Shown: positions 29,177 through 39,389, numbered from the stretch's first letter. The stretch: 64,000 bases of DNA from Cohaesibacter gelatinilyticus (GCF_900215605.1 NZ_OBEL01000001.1:1426001-1490000); one strand, 5' to 3'. A program made the numbers and translations. Notes: generated by a model from the letters alone, not told the origin.

Positions 29177-30598
29177 ATGTGCGCACAGGTTGTAACACGC
29201 TTTGCCCCTTCCCCGACTGGATTTCTTCATATCGGTGGGGCTCGTACCGCTCTGTTCAACTGGCTTTATGCAAAAGCCAACAGCGGCAAGATGGTTTTGC
29301 GCATTGAAGATACCGACCGTGAACGGTCAACCGACGCAGCTATCGACGCTATTCTGGCTGGTATGGAATGGATGGGACTGGACTATGATGGCGAAGCCGT
29401 CTCCCAATATTCTCGCGTAGAACGCCACCGCGAAATCGTTGAACAGTTGCTGGCTGAGGGCAAGGCCTATCGTTGTTACTGCACTCCGGAAGAACTAGCC
29501 GAAATGCGCGAAACAGCTCGCGCTAACAAACTGCCCCCTCGCTATGATGGTCGTTGGCGAGATCGTGATCCTTCCGAGGCACCAGCAGGCGCCAAAGCCG
29601 CCATTCGCATCAAGGCACCATTGGAAGGTAAAACCACCATCAACGATCAGGTTCAGGGCACGGTCGTGATACCAAATAAGGATCTTGATGATATGATCAT
29701 CATGCGATCTGATGGCAACCCAACCTACAACCTTGCAGTAGTTGTCGATGATCATGATATGGGTATCACTCATATCGTACGTGGTGATGACCACTTGACT
29801 AACGCAGCTCGCCAGACATTGGTGTATCAGGCAATGGACTGGGATGTTCCAACTATGGCGCATATTCCGCTGATCCATGGCCCAGATGGTGCGAAGCTCT
29901 CCAAACGCCATGGTGCTCTTGGCGTCGAAGCCTATCGTGATATGGGGTATTTGCCAGAAGCCATGCGCAACTATCTGGTTCGTCTTGGTTGGAGCCACGG
30001 GGATGATGAATTCTTCTCCACTCAGCAAATGATCGAATGGTTCGATCTGTCCGGCATCGGCAAGGCCGCCGCACGCTTTGACTTCAAGAAGCTGGAAAAC
30101 CTGAATGGCCAGCATATGCGTAACACAGACGATTCCCAGCTTTATGACGCTCTAATCGACGTGCTTCCACATCTGGAAGACGGCAAGGATATGCTGAACC
30201 AACTGGATGATGGCAAAAAGAAGCAAATCATGCTTGCTATGTCAGGTGTTAAAGAACGAGCCAAAACTCTCCTTGATTTAAAAGCAGGTCTAGCATTCGT
30301 TTTCGATCAACGTCCACTCAATCTGGAAGAAAAGGCCGCAAAATTGCTAACCGACGATGCACGCGCCTTATTACGTGACATCATTCCAGTTTTCGAAGGT
30401 CTGACTGAATGGTCGCTCGACAGCACAGATGCCGCAGTTCGTGCATTTGCAGAAGAAAAAGAGCTTAAGCTCGGCAAGGTTGCCCAGCCATTGCGTGCGG
30501 CACTTACCGGACGCTCAACCTCTCCAGGTATTTTTGATGTTCTTATCGTTCTTGGCAAAGAGGAAAGCATTGCGCGTCTCAAAGATCAGTGCGTTTAG
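29177..30598 (+). CDS. gltX: Glutamate--tRNA ligase
   Basis: Class I aminoacyl-tRNA synthetase charging tRNA-Glu. From the chosen start the protein has 473 residues, the usual length in Rhizobiales, beginning [20 protein letters not shown]. The HIGH-type motif is in [17 protein letters not shown] and the KMSKS-type motif in [21 protein letters not shown] and [18 protein letters not shown] are intact. In-frame ATGs at 29084 and 29129 would add 31 or 16 residues; neither has a better ribosome binding site and the extra residues are outside the family alignment. It diverges from comEC with little space between and is followed by a clear terminator. Alphaproteobacteria often carry a second gltX; only one is in this window. 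Confidence 0.95.
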   Translation: MCAQVVTRFAPSPTGFLHIGGARTALFNWLYAKANSGKMVLRIEDTDRERSTDAAIDAILAGMEWMGLDYDGEAVSQYSRVERHREIVEQLLAEGKAYRCYCTPEELAEMRETARANKLPPRYDGRWRDRDPSEAPAGAKAAIRIKAPLEGKTTINDQVQGTVVIPNKDLDDMIIMRSDGNPTYNLAVVVDDHDMGITHIVRGDDHLTNAARQTLVYQAMDWDVPTMAHIPLIHGPDGAKLSKRHGALGVEAYRDMGYLPEAMRNYLVRLGWSHGDDEFFSTQQMIEWFDLSGIGKAAARFDFKKLENLNGQHMRNTDDSQLYDALIDVLPHLEDGKDMLNQLDDGKKKQIMLAMSGVKERAKTLLDLKAGLAFVFDQRPLNLEEKAAKLLTDDARALLRDIIPVFEGLTEWSLDSTDAAVRAFAEEKELKLGKVAQPLRAALTGRSTSPGIFDVLIVLGKEESIARLKDQCV

Positions 30599-30622
30599 TT
30601 CCTCCAATCAATTAAAAAATCC

Positions 30623-30649
30623 AAGACCCGGTACCAGCCGGGTCTTTTT
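30623..30649 (+). terminator. Intrinsic terminator after gltX
   Basis: AAGACCCGG-taccag-CCGGGTCTT stem-loop running directly into TTTTT, 25 bases past the stop. Confidence 0.93.
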
Positions 30650-31158
30650 GCAGCTGCACAAAATGCGTCTTCTGAGATATGCGCACTCCATCCATTCGCA
30701 TCACGAATGAATGATCCAGGTTTAAACCTGCAGTCAAAGAACCGTTTTCATTTCCATCAGCAGCCTTGGCTCGATCAAGCGTTTCTCACCTTCTCCTTTC
30801 TCAGCAATGACTCTTGCACCTTTCGCAATAATCCTTACGGTTTTTCCCTCAGCTCTTCTCAAAACCAAACAGAATCAATTTCCCCTGCGTCAGCGTGCCA
30901 CGCACTGAGGAGTTCAGATTTGGATAAAAAACATTCATACTTTTGTAGGGGTGAAAATTAATTTTCGCTTCAAAAACATAGCCTTCTTTTCATGCTTTAG
31001 GATGGAAGAGGTTGCAGTGCAGCGAAAAATCAGATACCCAATGCGCAGTCCGAATTACTGCGTTGAAGGAACCGGTTGACCATACCGGTTTTTCAAGCTG
31101 GATCCGACCTGAGATCCAATCAAGCAGTCTTATGTTTCATGATATGGGAGTTGGCCGA
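30650..31158. other. Long gltA leader and promoter region
   Basis: About 510 bases with no convincing gene. An 84-codon open frame at 30707-30961 has an unprotein-like composition and is not called. A hairpin with a T-tract lies at 31070-31093, and the gltA ribosome binding site is at the right edge. I could not place the promoter with confidence. Confidence 0.5.
31070..31093 (+). terminator. Hairpin with T-tract in the gltA leader (possible attenuator)
   Basis: AACCGGT-tgaccat-ACCGGTT followed by TTTC, giving five consecutive T residues at the stem end. It sits 66 bases before the gltA start codon on the coding strand. The stem is short (seven pairs), so termination would be partial at most. 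Confidence 0.4.
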
Positions 31159-32448
31159 ATGAGCGATCAGAATGCAACCTTGACACTCGGAGACCGGAAG
31201 TGGGATTTCCCCGTCAAAAACGGAACCATCGGTCCCGATGTTATCGACATCGCGCCACTCTATAAAAACACTGGCGCTTTCACCTACGATCCAGGTTTCA
31301 CCTCCACCGCATCATGCGAATCCAAAATCACTTATATTGATGGTGACGAAGGAACGCTGCTCTATCGTGGTTACCCAATCGAACAATTGGCCGAGCATGG
31401 CGACTTTTTGGAAACCTGCTATTTGCTTCTTTACGGTGAGCTGCCAACTCCTGTACAAAAGCAAGATTTCGATACACGCGTAACCCGCCATACCATGCTC
31501 CATGAGCAGATGGCTCGTTTCTTCTCAGGCTTCCGTCGTGATGCGCATCCAATGGCCATCATGGTTGGTGTCGTTGGCGCCTTGGCTGCATTCTATCATG
31601 ACAGCACTGACATTTCTGATCCACACCAGCGTATGGTAGCCTCCCTACGCATGGTCGCGAAAATGCCAACCATCGCTGCCATGGCATACAAATATTCCAT
31701 CGGCCAGCCGTTCGTGTATCCTAACAACGAATTGGGATATGCTGCAAACTTCCTCAATATGTGTTTCTCTGTTCCAGCAGAAAAATATGAAGTAAATCCG
31801 GTTCTGGCTCGCGCTATGGATCGTATCTTCATTCTGCATGCAGATCATGAGCAAAACGCATCCACCTCTACTGTGCGTCTCGCTGGATCTTCTGGTGCCA
31901 ACCCATTTGCCTGCATTGCAGCTGGCATTGCTTGTCTTTGGGGACCTGCACATGGTGGTGCCAACGAAGCAGCACTCAATATGCTGCATGAAATCGGCAA
32001 TCTAGACAGTGTTGACAAATATGTTGCCAAGGCAAAAGACAAGAATGATCCATTTCGTCTGATGGGCTTTGGTCACCGCGTTTACAAAAACTACGATCCA
32101 CGCGCTCGTATCATGCAAACGACCTGTCACGAAGTGCTCAACGAACTGGGCATCAAAGACGATCCTGCTTTGGACGTGGCAATCGAGCTCGAGAAAATTG
32201 CTCTGTCAGACGAATATTTCGTTGAGAAGAAGCTATATCCAAACATCGACTTCTACTCAGGTATCACTCTACGTGCTCTCGGTTTCCCAGCTGAGATGTT
32301 CACCGTGCTCTTTGCTCTGGCTCGTACTGTTGGCTGGATCGCACAATGGAAAGAAATGGTGGAAGATCCATCCCAGCGCATTGGTCGCCCGCGTCAGCTT
32401 TATACCGGTGCCACTCAGCGTGACTATGTTGATATCAACAAGCGCTAA
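31159..32448 (+). CDS. gltA: Citrate synthase (type II)
   Basis: Condenses oxaloacetate with acetyl-CoA at the entry of the TCA cycle. The 429-residue protein is of the hexameric, NADH-sensitive Gram-negative type by length and by its N-terminal domain ([19 protein letters not shown]). Catalytic residues are visible: histidine in [12 protein letters not shown], histidine in [14 protein letters not shown], and aspartate in [10 protein letters not shown]. The ATG was chosen for GGGAGTTGG upstream and for the family's N-terminus; a frame 49 codons longer is open but unlike the family. It is transcribed alone between two terminators. Confidence 0.97.
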   Translation: MSDQNATLTLGDRKWDFPVKNGTIGPDVIDIAPLYKNTGAFTYDPGFTSTASCESKITYIDGDEGTLLYRGYPIEQLAEHGDFLETCYLLLYGELPTPVQKQDFDTRVTRHTMLHEQMARFFSGFRRDAHPMAIMVGVVGALAAFYHDSTDISDPHQRMVASLRMVAKMPTIAAMAYKYSIGQPFVYPNNELGYAANFLNMCFSVPAEKYEVNPVLARAMDRIFILHADHEQNASTSTVRLAGSSGANPFACIAAGIACLWGPAHGGANEAALNMLHEIGNLDSVDKYVAKAKDKNDPFRLMGFGHRVYKNYDPRARIMQTTCHEVLNELGIKDDPALDVAIELEKIALSDEYFVEKKLYPNIDFYSGITLRALGFPAEMFTVLFALARTVGWIAQWKEMVEDPSQRIGRPRQLYTGATQRDYVDINKR

Positions 32449-32462
32449 GCAACCTAATAATC

Positions 32463-32494
32463 AAAAAAAGGCTCCCCTGTGGGAGCCTTTTTTA
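32463..32494. terminator. Bidirectional terminator between gltA and lpxB
   Basis: AGGCTCCC-ctgt-GGGAGCCT flanked by AAAAAAA on the left and TTTTTT on the right. It ends gltA on the plus strand and the long lpx/bamA cluster on the minus strand. Confidence 0.93.
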
Positions 32495-32526
32495 TTGGCA
32501 AATTCAAAAGAAAAGAGATCTTTCAA

Positions 32527-33678
32527 TCAGGATTTCAAGTAACTCAAGGTAATCTCAGCTGCTTTTTGGCTTGGTGTACCCTTGGGCAAGTGCATGATGG
32601 CATCCAGATTTCTAAAAGCTTCAATCTGCCTGGACCGAGTTTCACTTTCTTCCAGCAACGGAGCGAGATGATTCCAGAGTTGATGTGCGTTGGCATCATC
32701 ATTGAGGAATTCCGGGATCGCCTTGCGTCCCAATATCAGATTGGTCAATACCATTGACGGCACCTTGATTAAAAACCCAAGTCGAGTGGTGAGCCAATCT
32801 ACTTTATAGGCGACAACCATCGGCACCCCTGCCAAACCCAGTTCCAAAGTAACAGTCCCAGATGCGGCCAAAGCTGCGTGAGCTTGGCGAAAAGCTGCAA
32901 ACTTGGCGTCTTCTCCTTCAACAATTTCTGGCTGAGAAGGCCAACTTTTGAGAGCTTCGTCAATCAGAGGGCGTAGATGAGACACCGCTGGCAAAATGAC
33001 ACGTAAATCGGGATGTGTTTCCATCGCCATCTTCACAACGATACCAAACTCTTCCATCAAACGTGTCACTTCACTGCGTCGACTGCCTGGCAAAACCAGC
33101 AGAACGGGCTCTCCAATGGAGCTCTTCTCACCATCATGCGGTCGTAACAGATCCAATCGCTCAATAAGAGGATGCCCAACATAGGTACAATCCGGCCCTT
33201 GCAATTCTTTATGAGCCCTGGGCTCAAATGGTAACAAAGCCAGAACATGGTCGACATAGCGTGCCATTCTCTTGGCGCGACCGGGGCGCCATGCCCAAAC
33301 AGACGGGGAGACATAATTGACAACTGGCAAGTTGGGGAGTTGATTTCTGACGCGTTTGGCAACTGCGTGAGTGAATTCGGGGCTATCAATAATCACCAGA
33401 AGATCTGGTTTCTTTTGAACCACATCAGCCACGACCTCCAACCCGCGCCTACGAAGAAATGGGTATTGCTTGATGATATTGATCACGCCCATCACAGCTA
33501 TATCTTGCAGGGGAAACAAACTGGGCAATCCAAGCTGTTGCATTCGCTCGCCAGCGAGGCCAGAAAATTCAATATCTTTACCAAACTTCTCCCGGATGGC
33601 AGATACCAGTTGAGCACCCAGCTGATCACCGGACTCCTCACCAATAACGATATAGATAAGTGGCTTTTTCTCGTTCAT
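32527..33678 (-). CDS. lpxB: Lipid-A-disaccharide synthase
   Basis: GT19 glycosyltransferase that joins UDP-2,3-diacylglucosamine and lipid X at the inner face of the cytoplasmic membrane. The 383-residue protein begins KPLIYIVIGEESGDQLGAQL and shows FSGLAGERMQQLGLPSLFPL, VIDSPEFTHAVAKRVR, NYVSPSVWAWRPGRAKRMARYVDHVLALLPFEP, LLVLPGSRRSEV and GTVTLELGLAGVPMVVAYK, all characteristic. It is the last gene of the minus-strand cluster before the shared terminator and lies 74 bases downstream of lpxI, whose product supplies lipid X. Confidence 0.97.
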   Translation of the reverse strand: MNEKKPLIYIVIGEESGDQLGAQLVSAIREKFGKDIEFSGLAGERMQQLGLPSLFPLQDIAVMGVINIIKQYPFLRRRGLEVVADVVQKKPDLLVIIDSPEFTHAVAKRVRNQLPNLPVVNYVSPSVWAWRPGRAKRMARYVDHVLALLPFEPRAHKELQGPDCTYVGHPLIERLDLLRPHDGEKSSIGEPVLLVLPGSRRSEVTRLMEEFGIVVKMAMETHPDLRVILPAVSHLRPLIDEALKSWPSQPEIVEGEDAKFAAFRQAHAALAASGTVTLELGLAGVPMVVAYKVDWLTTRLGFLIKVPSMVLTNLILGRKAIPEFLNDDANAHQLWNHLAPLLEESETRSRQIEAFRNLDAIMHLPKGTPSQKAAEITLSYLKS

Positions 33679-33752
33679 GAACAGACCTTAAATTCTGGCC
33701 AGATCGTCAAGCAACACCGTTCCAGCACAACGTTATGAGAAAGTGGCGCAGA

Positions 33753-34613
33753 TCATAGTGTCAATTTCCGTGCCACCACAAAAAGCTTGTCACGCTTGGC
33801 GATATTGCAAACTTCTTCATGAGATGCACACAAAACCTCGCCTTGCGCGCAAATCAACCCGGCGAGTCCGGCTTTTTCTAGACCGATCAAGGTTCTTGGG
33901 CCGATCGTCGGCATATCGAAACGCAAATCCTGCGCCGGCCGGGCCCGTTTCAACAAAACACCTTGAGTACCAAAGTTCCAGCGTGCACGCTTTTGTTCTC
34001 TGATATCGGCAACCCGCGCCAACATCTGATCCGTTCCTTCCGGGCCTTCCAATGCTAAAATACGCCCATCAGCAACGACTGCCCCCTGTCCCGCATCCAG
34101 TTCGCCAACAAGTAATGCAGCCTTGGCCGCCAGAAGAATATCGTTGGCAAGTGGTGCAGCAAGAGAAGAATTAATGGAGAAGTTATCTCCGACAACAAGC
34201 TCCGGTGTCAATTGTGGAACGCTTAGCAGTTCAATGCCACGCTTTTCCATGAAGTTGGCAACACCACCCAAGACACCTTCATCCCCTCCGCTGGACATGA
34301 TACGCAAAATATCAGGTAACGCCCTCACCGCGCCAAGGTCCAGACGAATGGATTTGTAATCCGGTCGCTTGCTTACCGAACCAATACAAAGAAGATGACG
34401 GATGGAATGCTGCTCGAACAGCTTGAACATGCGTCCGATCTCACCCCATTTCAACCAATAATGGGGGTGAGATTCGATTGCGATATCGGCCTCACCCATA
34501 AGACCAAACAAAACATAATCGCGCCCCTGAGCCTGTAGCTTTGCTGCTATCTCCAAGGGTAAAGATTGCCCACCGGCGATGATGCCAACAGGCCCATCCA
34601 AACGAGCAACCAT
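33753..34613 (-). CDS. lpxI: UDP-2,3-diacylglucosamine diphosphatase LpxI
   Basis: Hydrolyses UDP-2,3-diacylglucosamine to lipid X and UMP, the step done by LpxH in gammaproteobacteria; LpxI (DUF1009) replaces it in alphaproteobacteria. The 286 residues show the N-terminal GIIAGGQSLPLEIA, GSVSKRPDYKSIRLD, LSVPQLTPELVVGD and the C-terminal catalytic half with ALEGPEGTDQML, VLLKRARPAQDLRFDMPTIG and KAGLAGLICAQGEVL. It starts three bases after the lpxA stop and precedes lpxB, giving the pathway order lpxD-fabZ-lpxA-lpxI-lpxB. No LpxH homologue is visible here. Confidence 0.95.
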   Translation of the reverse strand: MVARLDGPVGIIAGGQSLPLEIAAKLQAQGRDYVLFGLMGEADIAIESHPHYWLKWGEIGRMFKLFEQHSIRHLLCIGSVSKRPDYKSIRLDLGAVRALPDILRIMSSGGDEGVLGGVANFMEKRGIELLSVPQLTPELVVGDNFSINSSLAAPLANDILLAAKAALLVGELDAGQGAVVADGRILALEGPEGTDQMLARVADIREQKRARWNFGTQGVLLKRARPAQDLRFDMPTIGPRTLIGLEKAGLAGLICAQGEVLCASHEEVCNIAKRDKLFVVARKLTL

Positions 34614-34616
34614 ATG

Positions 34617-35414
34617 CTAGTCCTTATGCGTCCGTGGTGTACAAAGTGCTTTCTTTGTATCTGCCCGAATGAAATCGACGATCTTCATGACATTTTCATC
34701 ATCTGAAAACATCTCGGCAACATCATCAACTCGTTCAGACATGGTGCCCTCATCAGAGAATAGCATTCGATAGGCACGACGCAAATTATGAATTTGCTCA
34801 CGGGCAAAACCACGGCGTTTCAAACCAACAATATTCAGACCACCAAGGTGAGCCCGGTTACCGAGTGCCGAACCGAATGGAATAACATCATTTTCAATCC
34901 CGGACATACCGCCAACAAAAGCATGTTCTCCAACACGGGCGAATTGAATGACGGCCGACATCCCTGCAATAATGGCGTGATCGCCAATCACACAATGCCC
35001 AGCCAAGGTCGCATGATTGACAAGAATAACATGATCACCAACGATACAATCATGGGCCACATGAGCCCCGACCATCATATGAACATTGTTGCCAATCCGG
35101 GTAACCGCACCACCGCCTTTTGTGCCCGGATTGATGGTTACATATTCGCGAATATTACAATTATCACCGATCTCAGTACCAACATCTTCTCCCCCGAACT
35201 TCAGATCTTGAGGAATTAGACCGACAGCTGCAAATGGAAAAATCTCGACATTCTTGCCTATTCGAGTATTACCATCCACCACCACATGGGAGTGAAGTTT
35301 ACCCCCTTCCGCGATGGAAACATTCGCTCCGATAATGGTATAGGGACCGATCACGACATCGTCTGCGATCTGAGCTCCGTCCGCAACGATAGCGGTTGGA
35401 TGGATTTCTGCCAT
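34617..35414 (-). CDS. lpxA: UDP-N-acetylglucosamine acyltransferase
   Basis: First enzyme of lipid A synthesis: transfers a 3-hydroxyacyl chain from ACP to UDP-GlcNAc. The 265-residue protein is a left-handed beta-helix built from hexapeptide repeats (AEIHPTAIVADGAQIADDVVIG and onward), with the catalytic histidine in MMVGAHVAHDCIVGDH, the conserved GHCVIGDHAIIAG and NIVGLKRRGF, and a helical C-terminal tail. Its start codon shares one base with the fabZ stop (TAATG), so translation is coupled. Confidence 0.97.
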   Translation of the reverse strand: MAEIHPTAIVADGAQIADDVVIGPYTIIGANVSIAEGGKLHSHVVVDGNTRIGKNVEIFPFAAVGLIPQDLKFGGEDVGTEIGDNCNIREYVTINPGTKGGGAVTRIGNNVHMMVGAHVAHDCIVGDHVILVNHATLAGHCVIGDHAIIAGMSAVIQFARVGEHAFVGGMSGIENDVIPFGSALGNRAHLGGLNIVGLKRRGFAREQIHNLRRAYRMLFSDEGTMSERVDDVAEMFSDDENVMKIVDFIRADTKKALCTPRTHKD

Positions 35415-35881
35415 TAGTTCTGATCTTCCCCGATAAGCATTGCACTCACCTCGGCCTCAGCAACCTTCGTACCATCGACTTTTGCTTCACAGGCAAATTT
35501 CCAGATATTGGCACGGTTTTTCACCTTTTGGACATGAATATGAACAACATCGCCTGGCACAACCGGTTTACGGAACTTGGCGCGATCAATGGTCATGAAA
35601 TAAACCACCTTCGGCTGCCCTAGCTCCGAACGATTATTCACACATAATGCACCAGCAGTTTGTGCCATTGCTTCGATGATCAGAACACCAGGCATGACAG
35701 GTTGCTGGGGGAAATGACCAATAAAATGTGGTTCATTAAACGTCACATTCTTGATACCGATACAGGAATCATCACCATCCATTTCGATGATACGGTCAAT
35801 CATCAAAAACGGGTAACGGTGGGGTAAAAGCTCCAGTACGCGCATGATGTCAGCACTATCCAGACTCGCCTTTTCGCTCAT
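35414..35881 (-). CDS. fabZ: 3-hydroxyacyl-ACP dehydratase
   Basis: Dehydrates 3-hydroxyacyl-ACP in fatty acid elongation, competing with LpxA/LpxD for the same hydroxyacyl-ACP pool, which explains its place between them. The 155-residue hot-dog-fold protein has [15 protein letters not shown], the catalytic histidine in [22 protein letters not shown] with its paired glutamate, and the C-terminal strand pair. It lies 46 bases downstream of lpxD and shares one base with lpxA. Confidence 0.97.
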   Translation of the reverse strand: MSEKASLDSADIMRVLELLPHRYPFLMIDRIIEMDGDDSCIGIKNVTFNEPHFIGHFPQQPVMPGVLIIEAMAQTAGALCVNNRSELGQPKVVYFMTIDRAKFRKPVVPGDVVHIHVQKVKNRANIWKFACEAKVDGTKVAEAEVSAMLIGEDQN

Positions 35882-35927
35882 ATCCTTTTCACCTTGTTTT
35901 TAGCCAAATCACCTTGGCAAATATCCA

Positions 35928-36965
35928 TTATTCTTTCTCGGTCAGCTTTTTTATAGCTGCCAACTCACGGAACCATTGTCGTACGGGTTTCGCGGGAACA
36001 CCTCCATATCGACCACCAGCAGGCAGGTCATCCTTGGCTACAGACACAGCAGCAACCTGCGCTCCCATTCCAATACGAATATGTCCTGCAACACCAGATT
36101 GACCACCAATTGCGACAAAATCCTCCAAAATGGAAGATCCGGAAATACCGACCTGCGATACAAGCACACAATGGCGACCAACTTCAACATTGTGGCCAAT
36201 CTGTACCTGATTATCTATCTTTGTGCCTTCGCCAATAACGGTATCCTTGTTGGCCCCTCGATCAATGGTGCTATTGGCACCAATCTCCACACGATCCTGA
36301 ATAATCACGCGACCGACCTGTGGGACTTTCTGATGCCCCTTGGGACTCATAGCGAACCCAAAACCATCCTGCCCAACACAAACACCAGGATGCAAGATAA
36401 CATGATCGCCCACCAGACTGTGCTGGAGCACCACATTCGCACCAATATGGCAAGAGCGACCAATTCGAACTCCCTGCCCAATCACTGCATTGACGCCTAT
36501 GGTCGTGCCCGCACCGACTTCAGCACCAGCTCCAACACTTGCTCCAGGCTCAATTGTGACACCGCTTTCAACCTGCGCTGTGGGATGAATATGTGCCCCC
36601 TGAGAGATCCCCCCCTCCGAACCAAAGAAAGGCAGAGGAGACATGGCTTGCGGGTAAAACAGAGCAGAGACTTGTGAAAAAGCTTGGTAAGGATTTTTCA
36701 CTTCCAAAGCGAGCACGCCATCCGGAACTTTGGCAACATATCGTTTGGAACACAAAACAGCTGTCGCCTCAGTGTTAGCCAAGTCTTCTACATATTTGGG
36801 ATTATCCAAAAACGTAACATGCCCGGTTCTTGCTTCCGATATAGGTGCAATATCCGTAATGGACTGATCCAGATTTACATCTTCAGCGCAGTTCGCTCCC
36901 ACATGTTCAACAATGGAAGCTACCGAAATTGGGTTGGATTTCGTGAAGAAATGAGGCTCTGACAT
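35928..36965 (-). CDS. lpxD: UDP-3-O-(3-hydroxyacyl)glucosamine N-acyltransferase
   Basis: Adds the second hydroxyacyl chain in lipid A synthesis. The 345-residue protein has the N-terminal uridine-binding domain (EARTGHVTFLDNPKYVEDL, TEATAVLCSKRY), then a long hexapeptide beta-helix from about residue 110 with HIHPTAQVESGVTIEPGA, GQDGFGFAMSPKGHQKVPQVG and ANSTIDRGANKDTVIGEGTKIDNQVQIGHNV carrying the catalytic histidine. The ATG reading MSEPHFF was chosen, with AAGGA five bases upstream. A strong terminator hairpin separates it from bamA, so lpxD expression may depend on readthrough or on a promoter not recognised. Confidence 0.96.
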   Translation of the reverse strand: MSEPHFFTKSNPISVASIVEHVGANCAEDVNLDQSITDIAPISEARTGHVTFLDNPKYVEDLANTEATAVLCSKRYVAKVPDGVLALEVKNPYQAFSQVSALFYPQAMSPLPFFGSEGGISQGAHIHPTAQVESGVTIEPGASVGAGAEVGAGTTIGVNAVIGQGVRIGRSCHIGANVVLQHSLVGDHVILHPGVCVGQDGFGFAMSPKGHQKVPQVGRVIIQDRVEIGANSTIDRGANKDTVIGEGTKIDNQVQIGHNVEVGRHCVLVSQVGISGSSILEDFVAIGGQSGVAGHIRIGMGAQVAAVSVAKDDLPAGGRYGGVPAKPVRQWFRELAAIKKLTEKE

Positions 36966-36977
36966 GACATCCTTCAT

Positions 36978-37009
36978 AAAAAAAGCCGCCGCCCGAATGA
37001 GCAGCGGCT
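36978..37009 (-). terminator. Terminator hairpin between bamA and lpxD
   Basis: On the minus strand AGCCGC pairs with GCGGCT and is followed by seven T residues. It lies 25 bases past the bamA stop and ends only 12 bases before the lpxD start codon. Confidence 0.8.
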
Positions 37010-37034
37010 CTGGAATATTTTCTCCAAGCAAAGC

Positions 37035-39389
37035 TTAGAATTGGGAAGCTGCACCAAAGCGGAACGCTTGTGTCTTATCTTCCTTCGCCTTGCTAAGTGC
37101 ATAAGCATAGTCAGCACGGATAAGACCAAACGGGCTATTCCAGATGACACCAGCACCTACGGAGGAACGGATGGTTTTGGAATTGCTAAACGAGCCCTTG
37201 GTTGCATCAGAACCGAACAGGGTACCAGCATCAGCAAAAACCGATCCTTTGAAGCCAAGTTCGTCCAAACCCGGAATCGGGAACTGAGCTTCTGCGGTTA
37301 CGTTAAAGTAGGTTTTCCCGCCCAATGCATCGCCCGATGCCTTATCACGTGGACCATAACCACCAGAGTCAAATCCACGGATGGTTTCACCACCTTTGAA
37401 GAAGGAGTCAAGCAGGCGCACATCATCACCGGCAATGCCCTGAATATGACCGGCAGCTACTTTAAACACACCAACCAAACCCCAGGCAGGATACAATTCA
37501 CGGTAATAACGTGCATCCAATGTAGACTGGATGAACTTCACGTCACCGCCAAGACCAGCAAATTCCTGACCGAATTTAACGAAGATACCGTCACTTGGAT
37601 CACCCATGTTATCAATGGTGTTGTAAACCAGTGTATAACCAAGCGCTGATTTAAGCGTTTTGCCCTCATCAACCGCCTGAGTGATGGCTGTGGAGGCGTT
37701 GGCCTTACCATATAGCTCGTAATTGGAGATCTCTTTTTGTTCAACCGCATAATAAGGATTGAACGAGAGGTCGGTCATGATAGGCAAACCGAAACGGATC
37801 TTACCGCCAAACGCACGGGAATCATATTCACGGCTCGTATCATTATCCTTCAGTCTGCGTTGATAAACATCAAACCCAGCTGACATACGACGTCCGAGGA
37901 AATACGGCTCCGTGAAGGAGAACTCGTAAGACCGCTTGCTAGTCCCCGTCGTACCTGCAACTTTCAGATATTGACCACGCCCCATGAAGTTGGTCTCAGT
38001 CAGAGAAATATCAGCAAGAAAACCATCTGTTGTGGAATAACCACCACCAACAGCGACACTACCGGTTCCCTTTTCTTCCACCACAACATTCAGCACCACA
38101 CGATCAGGTGTAGAACCAGGTTGAGTGGTAATTTCAACATTCTTGAAGAAACCAAGTGCATTCAGACGACGCTTTGCCCGGTCAAGCAATACACGATTGA
38201 AGGCATCACCCTCAGCCATATCGAATTCACGACGGATCACATAGTCGCGAGTACGATCATTACCGCGAATATTGATGCGCTCGACGTAAGCACGAGCACC
38301 TTCATCTACCTGAAAAACCAGATTGATCGTCTTATTCTCATAGTCACGGTCACCGCGCGGTGACACGCGTGCGAAAGCATAACCCGATTTGGCGATCTCA
38401 ATAGTGATATCCTCAAGGGATTTCTCAACCTCCACAGCGCTGTATACGTCACCACTGTCAAGACGCACGAGTCTACGAAGACTTTCAGCGTCGACATCAG
38501 GGATAGCACTATCCACTTCGACATCGCCGACGCGATAACGTTCACCTTCGTCAACCGTGATGGTCACAAAGAAAACATTACGTTCACGGTCGAGATCAGC
38601 AACGGCAGAAACAACACGGAAGTCAGCGTAGCCTTCGTTCAGATAGAATTTACGAAGGCGCTCTTCATCGGCAGCCAGACGATCCGAATCGTAAACATCC
38701 TTGGAAGACAGGAAGCTCAGCCAACCGGTTTCCTTGGTGGTCATGACTTTACGAAGCCGACCATCACTGAATTTCTGATTTCCAATAATGGAGATGCGAG
38801 AAACAGCTGTTTTGCCGCCTTCATTGATTTCAAAAACCAGGTCCGCACGGTTACGACCGAGATCGATAATCTTTGGCTCCACCACAGCACCAAAACGACC
38901 GACACGGCGATAAGCTTCCAAAACACGTTGAACATCGGTTTGAACACGGCTCTCAGAAAGAATACCGCGCCCCTTCGATGTCACGATGCCTTCGAGCATA
39001 TCGTCTTTCAAACGACTATTGCCTTCAAACGCGATGCGATTGATCACAGCATTTTCGACCACCTCAACCACAAGGCTGGAGCCGGAGCGCTTGATGGAAA
39101 CATCCTTGAAAAGACCAGTCTGATAGAGATTTTTCAGAGACTCATCAATTGCAAAAGCCGAAGCGCGCTGACCTGGCTTCACCGCGACATACGATTCGAT
39201 GGTATCAGCGGCCACTCGCTCGTTCCCGCGAACCACAATACGGCTCACTGACTGAGCAAATGCTGGGTTTGCTGCGAAAAGATCAACTGGTGTCAACGGC
39301 ATAACAGCTGTCATCACAGTTGCAATAGCGGCTCCCCAAGCGATGGTCTTCAAATTTTTCATCAGCCCGAACACTCTTTTTGGTGGCAT
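37035..39389 (-). CDS. bamA: Outer membrane protein assembly factor BamA
   Basis: Core of the BAM machine that folds beta-barrels into the outer membrane. The 784-residue precursor has a signal peptide (about 10-46, ending NPAFAQS), five POTRA domains (from VSRIVVRGNERVAADTIES to about residue 425, including GDVYSAVEVEKSLEDI and VERINIRGNDRTRDYVIRREFDMAEGDAF) and a C-terminal 16-strand barrel with AVGGGYSTTDGFLADISLTETNFMGRG and the conserved RGF motif in GETIRGFDSGGYGPRD. The protein ends in an aromatic residue (ASQF), as expected for a barrel. An ATG nine codons downstream is a plausible alternative start. It lies between rseP and lpxD, the order seen across proteobacteria. Confidence 0.97.
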   Translation of the reverse strand: MPPKRVFGLMKNLKTIAWGAAIATVMTAVMPLTPVDLFAANPAFAQSVSRIVVRGNERVAADTIESYVAVKPGQRASAFAIDESLKNLYQTGLFKDVSIKRSGSSLVVEVVENAVINRIAFEGNSRLKDDMLEGIVTSKGRGILSESRVQTDVQRVLEAYRRVGRFGAVVEPKIIDLGRNRADLVFEINEGGKTAVSRISIIGNQKFSDGRLRKVMTTKETGWLSFLSSKDVYDSDRLAADEERLRKFYLNEGYADFRVVSAVADLDRERNVFFVTITVDEGERYRVGDVEVDSAIPDVDAESLRRLVRLDSGDVYSAVEVEKSLEDITIEIAKSGYAFARVSPRGDRDYENKTINLVFQVDEGARAYVERINIRGNDRTRDYVIRREFDMAEGDAFNRVLLDRAKRRLNALGFFKNVEITTQPGSTPDRVVLNVVVEEKGTGSVAVGGGYSTTDGFLADISLTETNFMGRGQYLKVAGTTGTSKRSYEFSFTEPYFLGRRMSAGFDVYQRRLKDNDTSREYDSRAFGGKIRFGLPIMTDLSFNPYYAVEQKEISNYELYGKANASTAITQAVDEGKTLKSALGYTLVYNTIDNMGDPSDGIFVKFGQEFAGLGGDVKFIQSTLDARYYRELYPAWGLVGVFKVAAGHIQGIAGDDVRLLDSFFKGGETIRGFDSGGYGPRDKASGDALGGKTYFNVTAEAQFPIPGLDELGFKGSVFADAGTLFGSDATKGSFSNSKTIRSSVGAGVIWNSPFGLIRADYAYALSKAKEDKTQAFRFGAASQF

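Noticed and set aside
30707-30961. 84-codon plus-strand open frame upstream of gltA
   Set aside because: Serine, asparagine and glutamine rich with no hydrophobic periodicity, no good ribosome binding site, and lies in the leader region.
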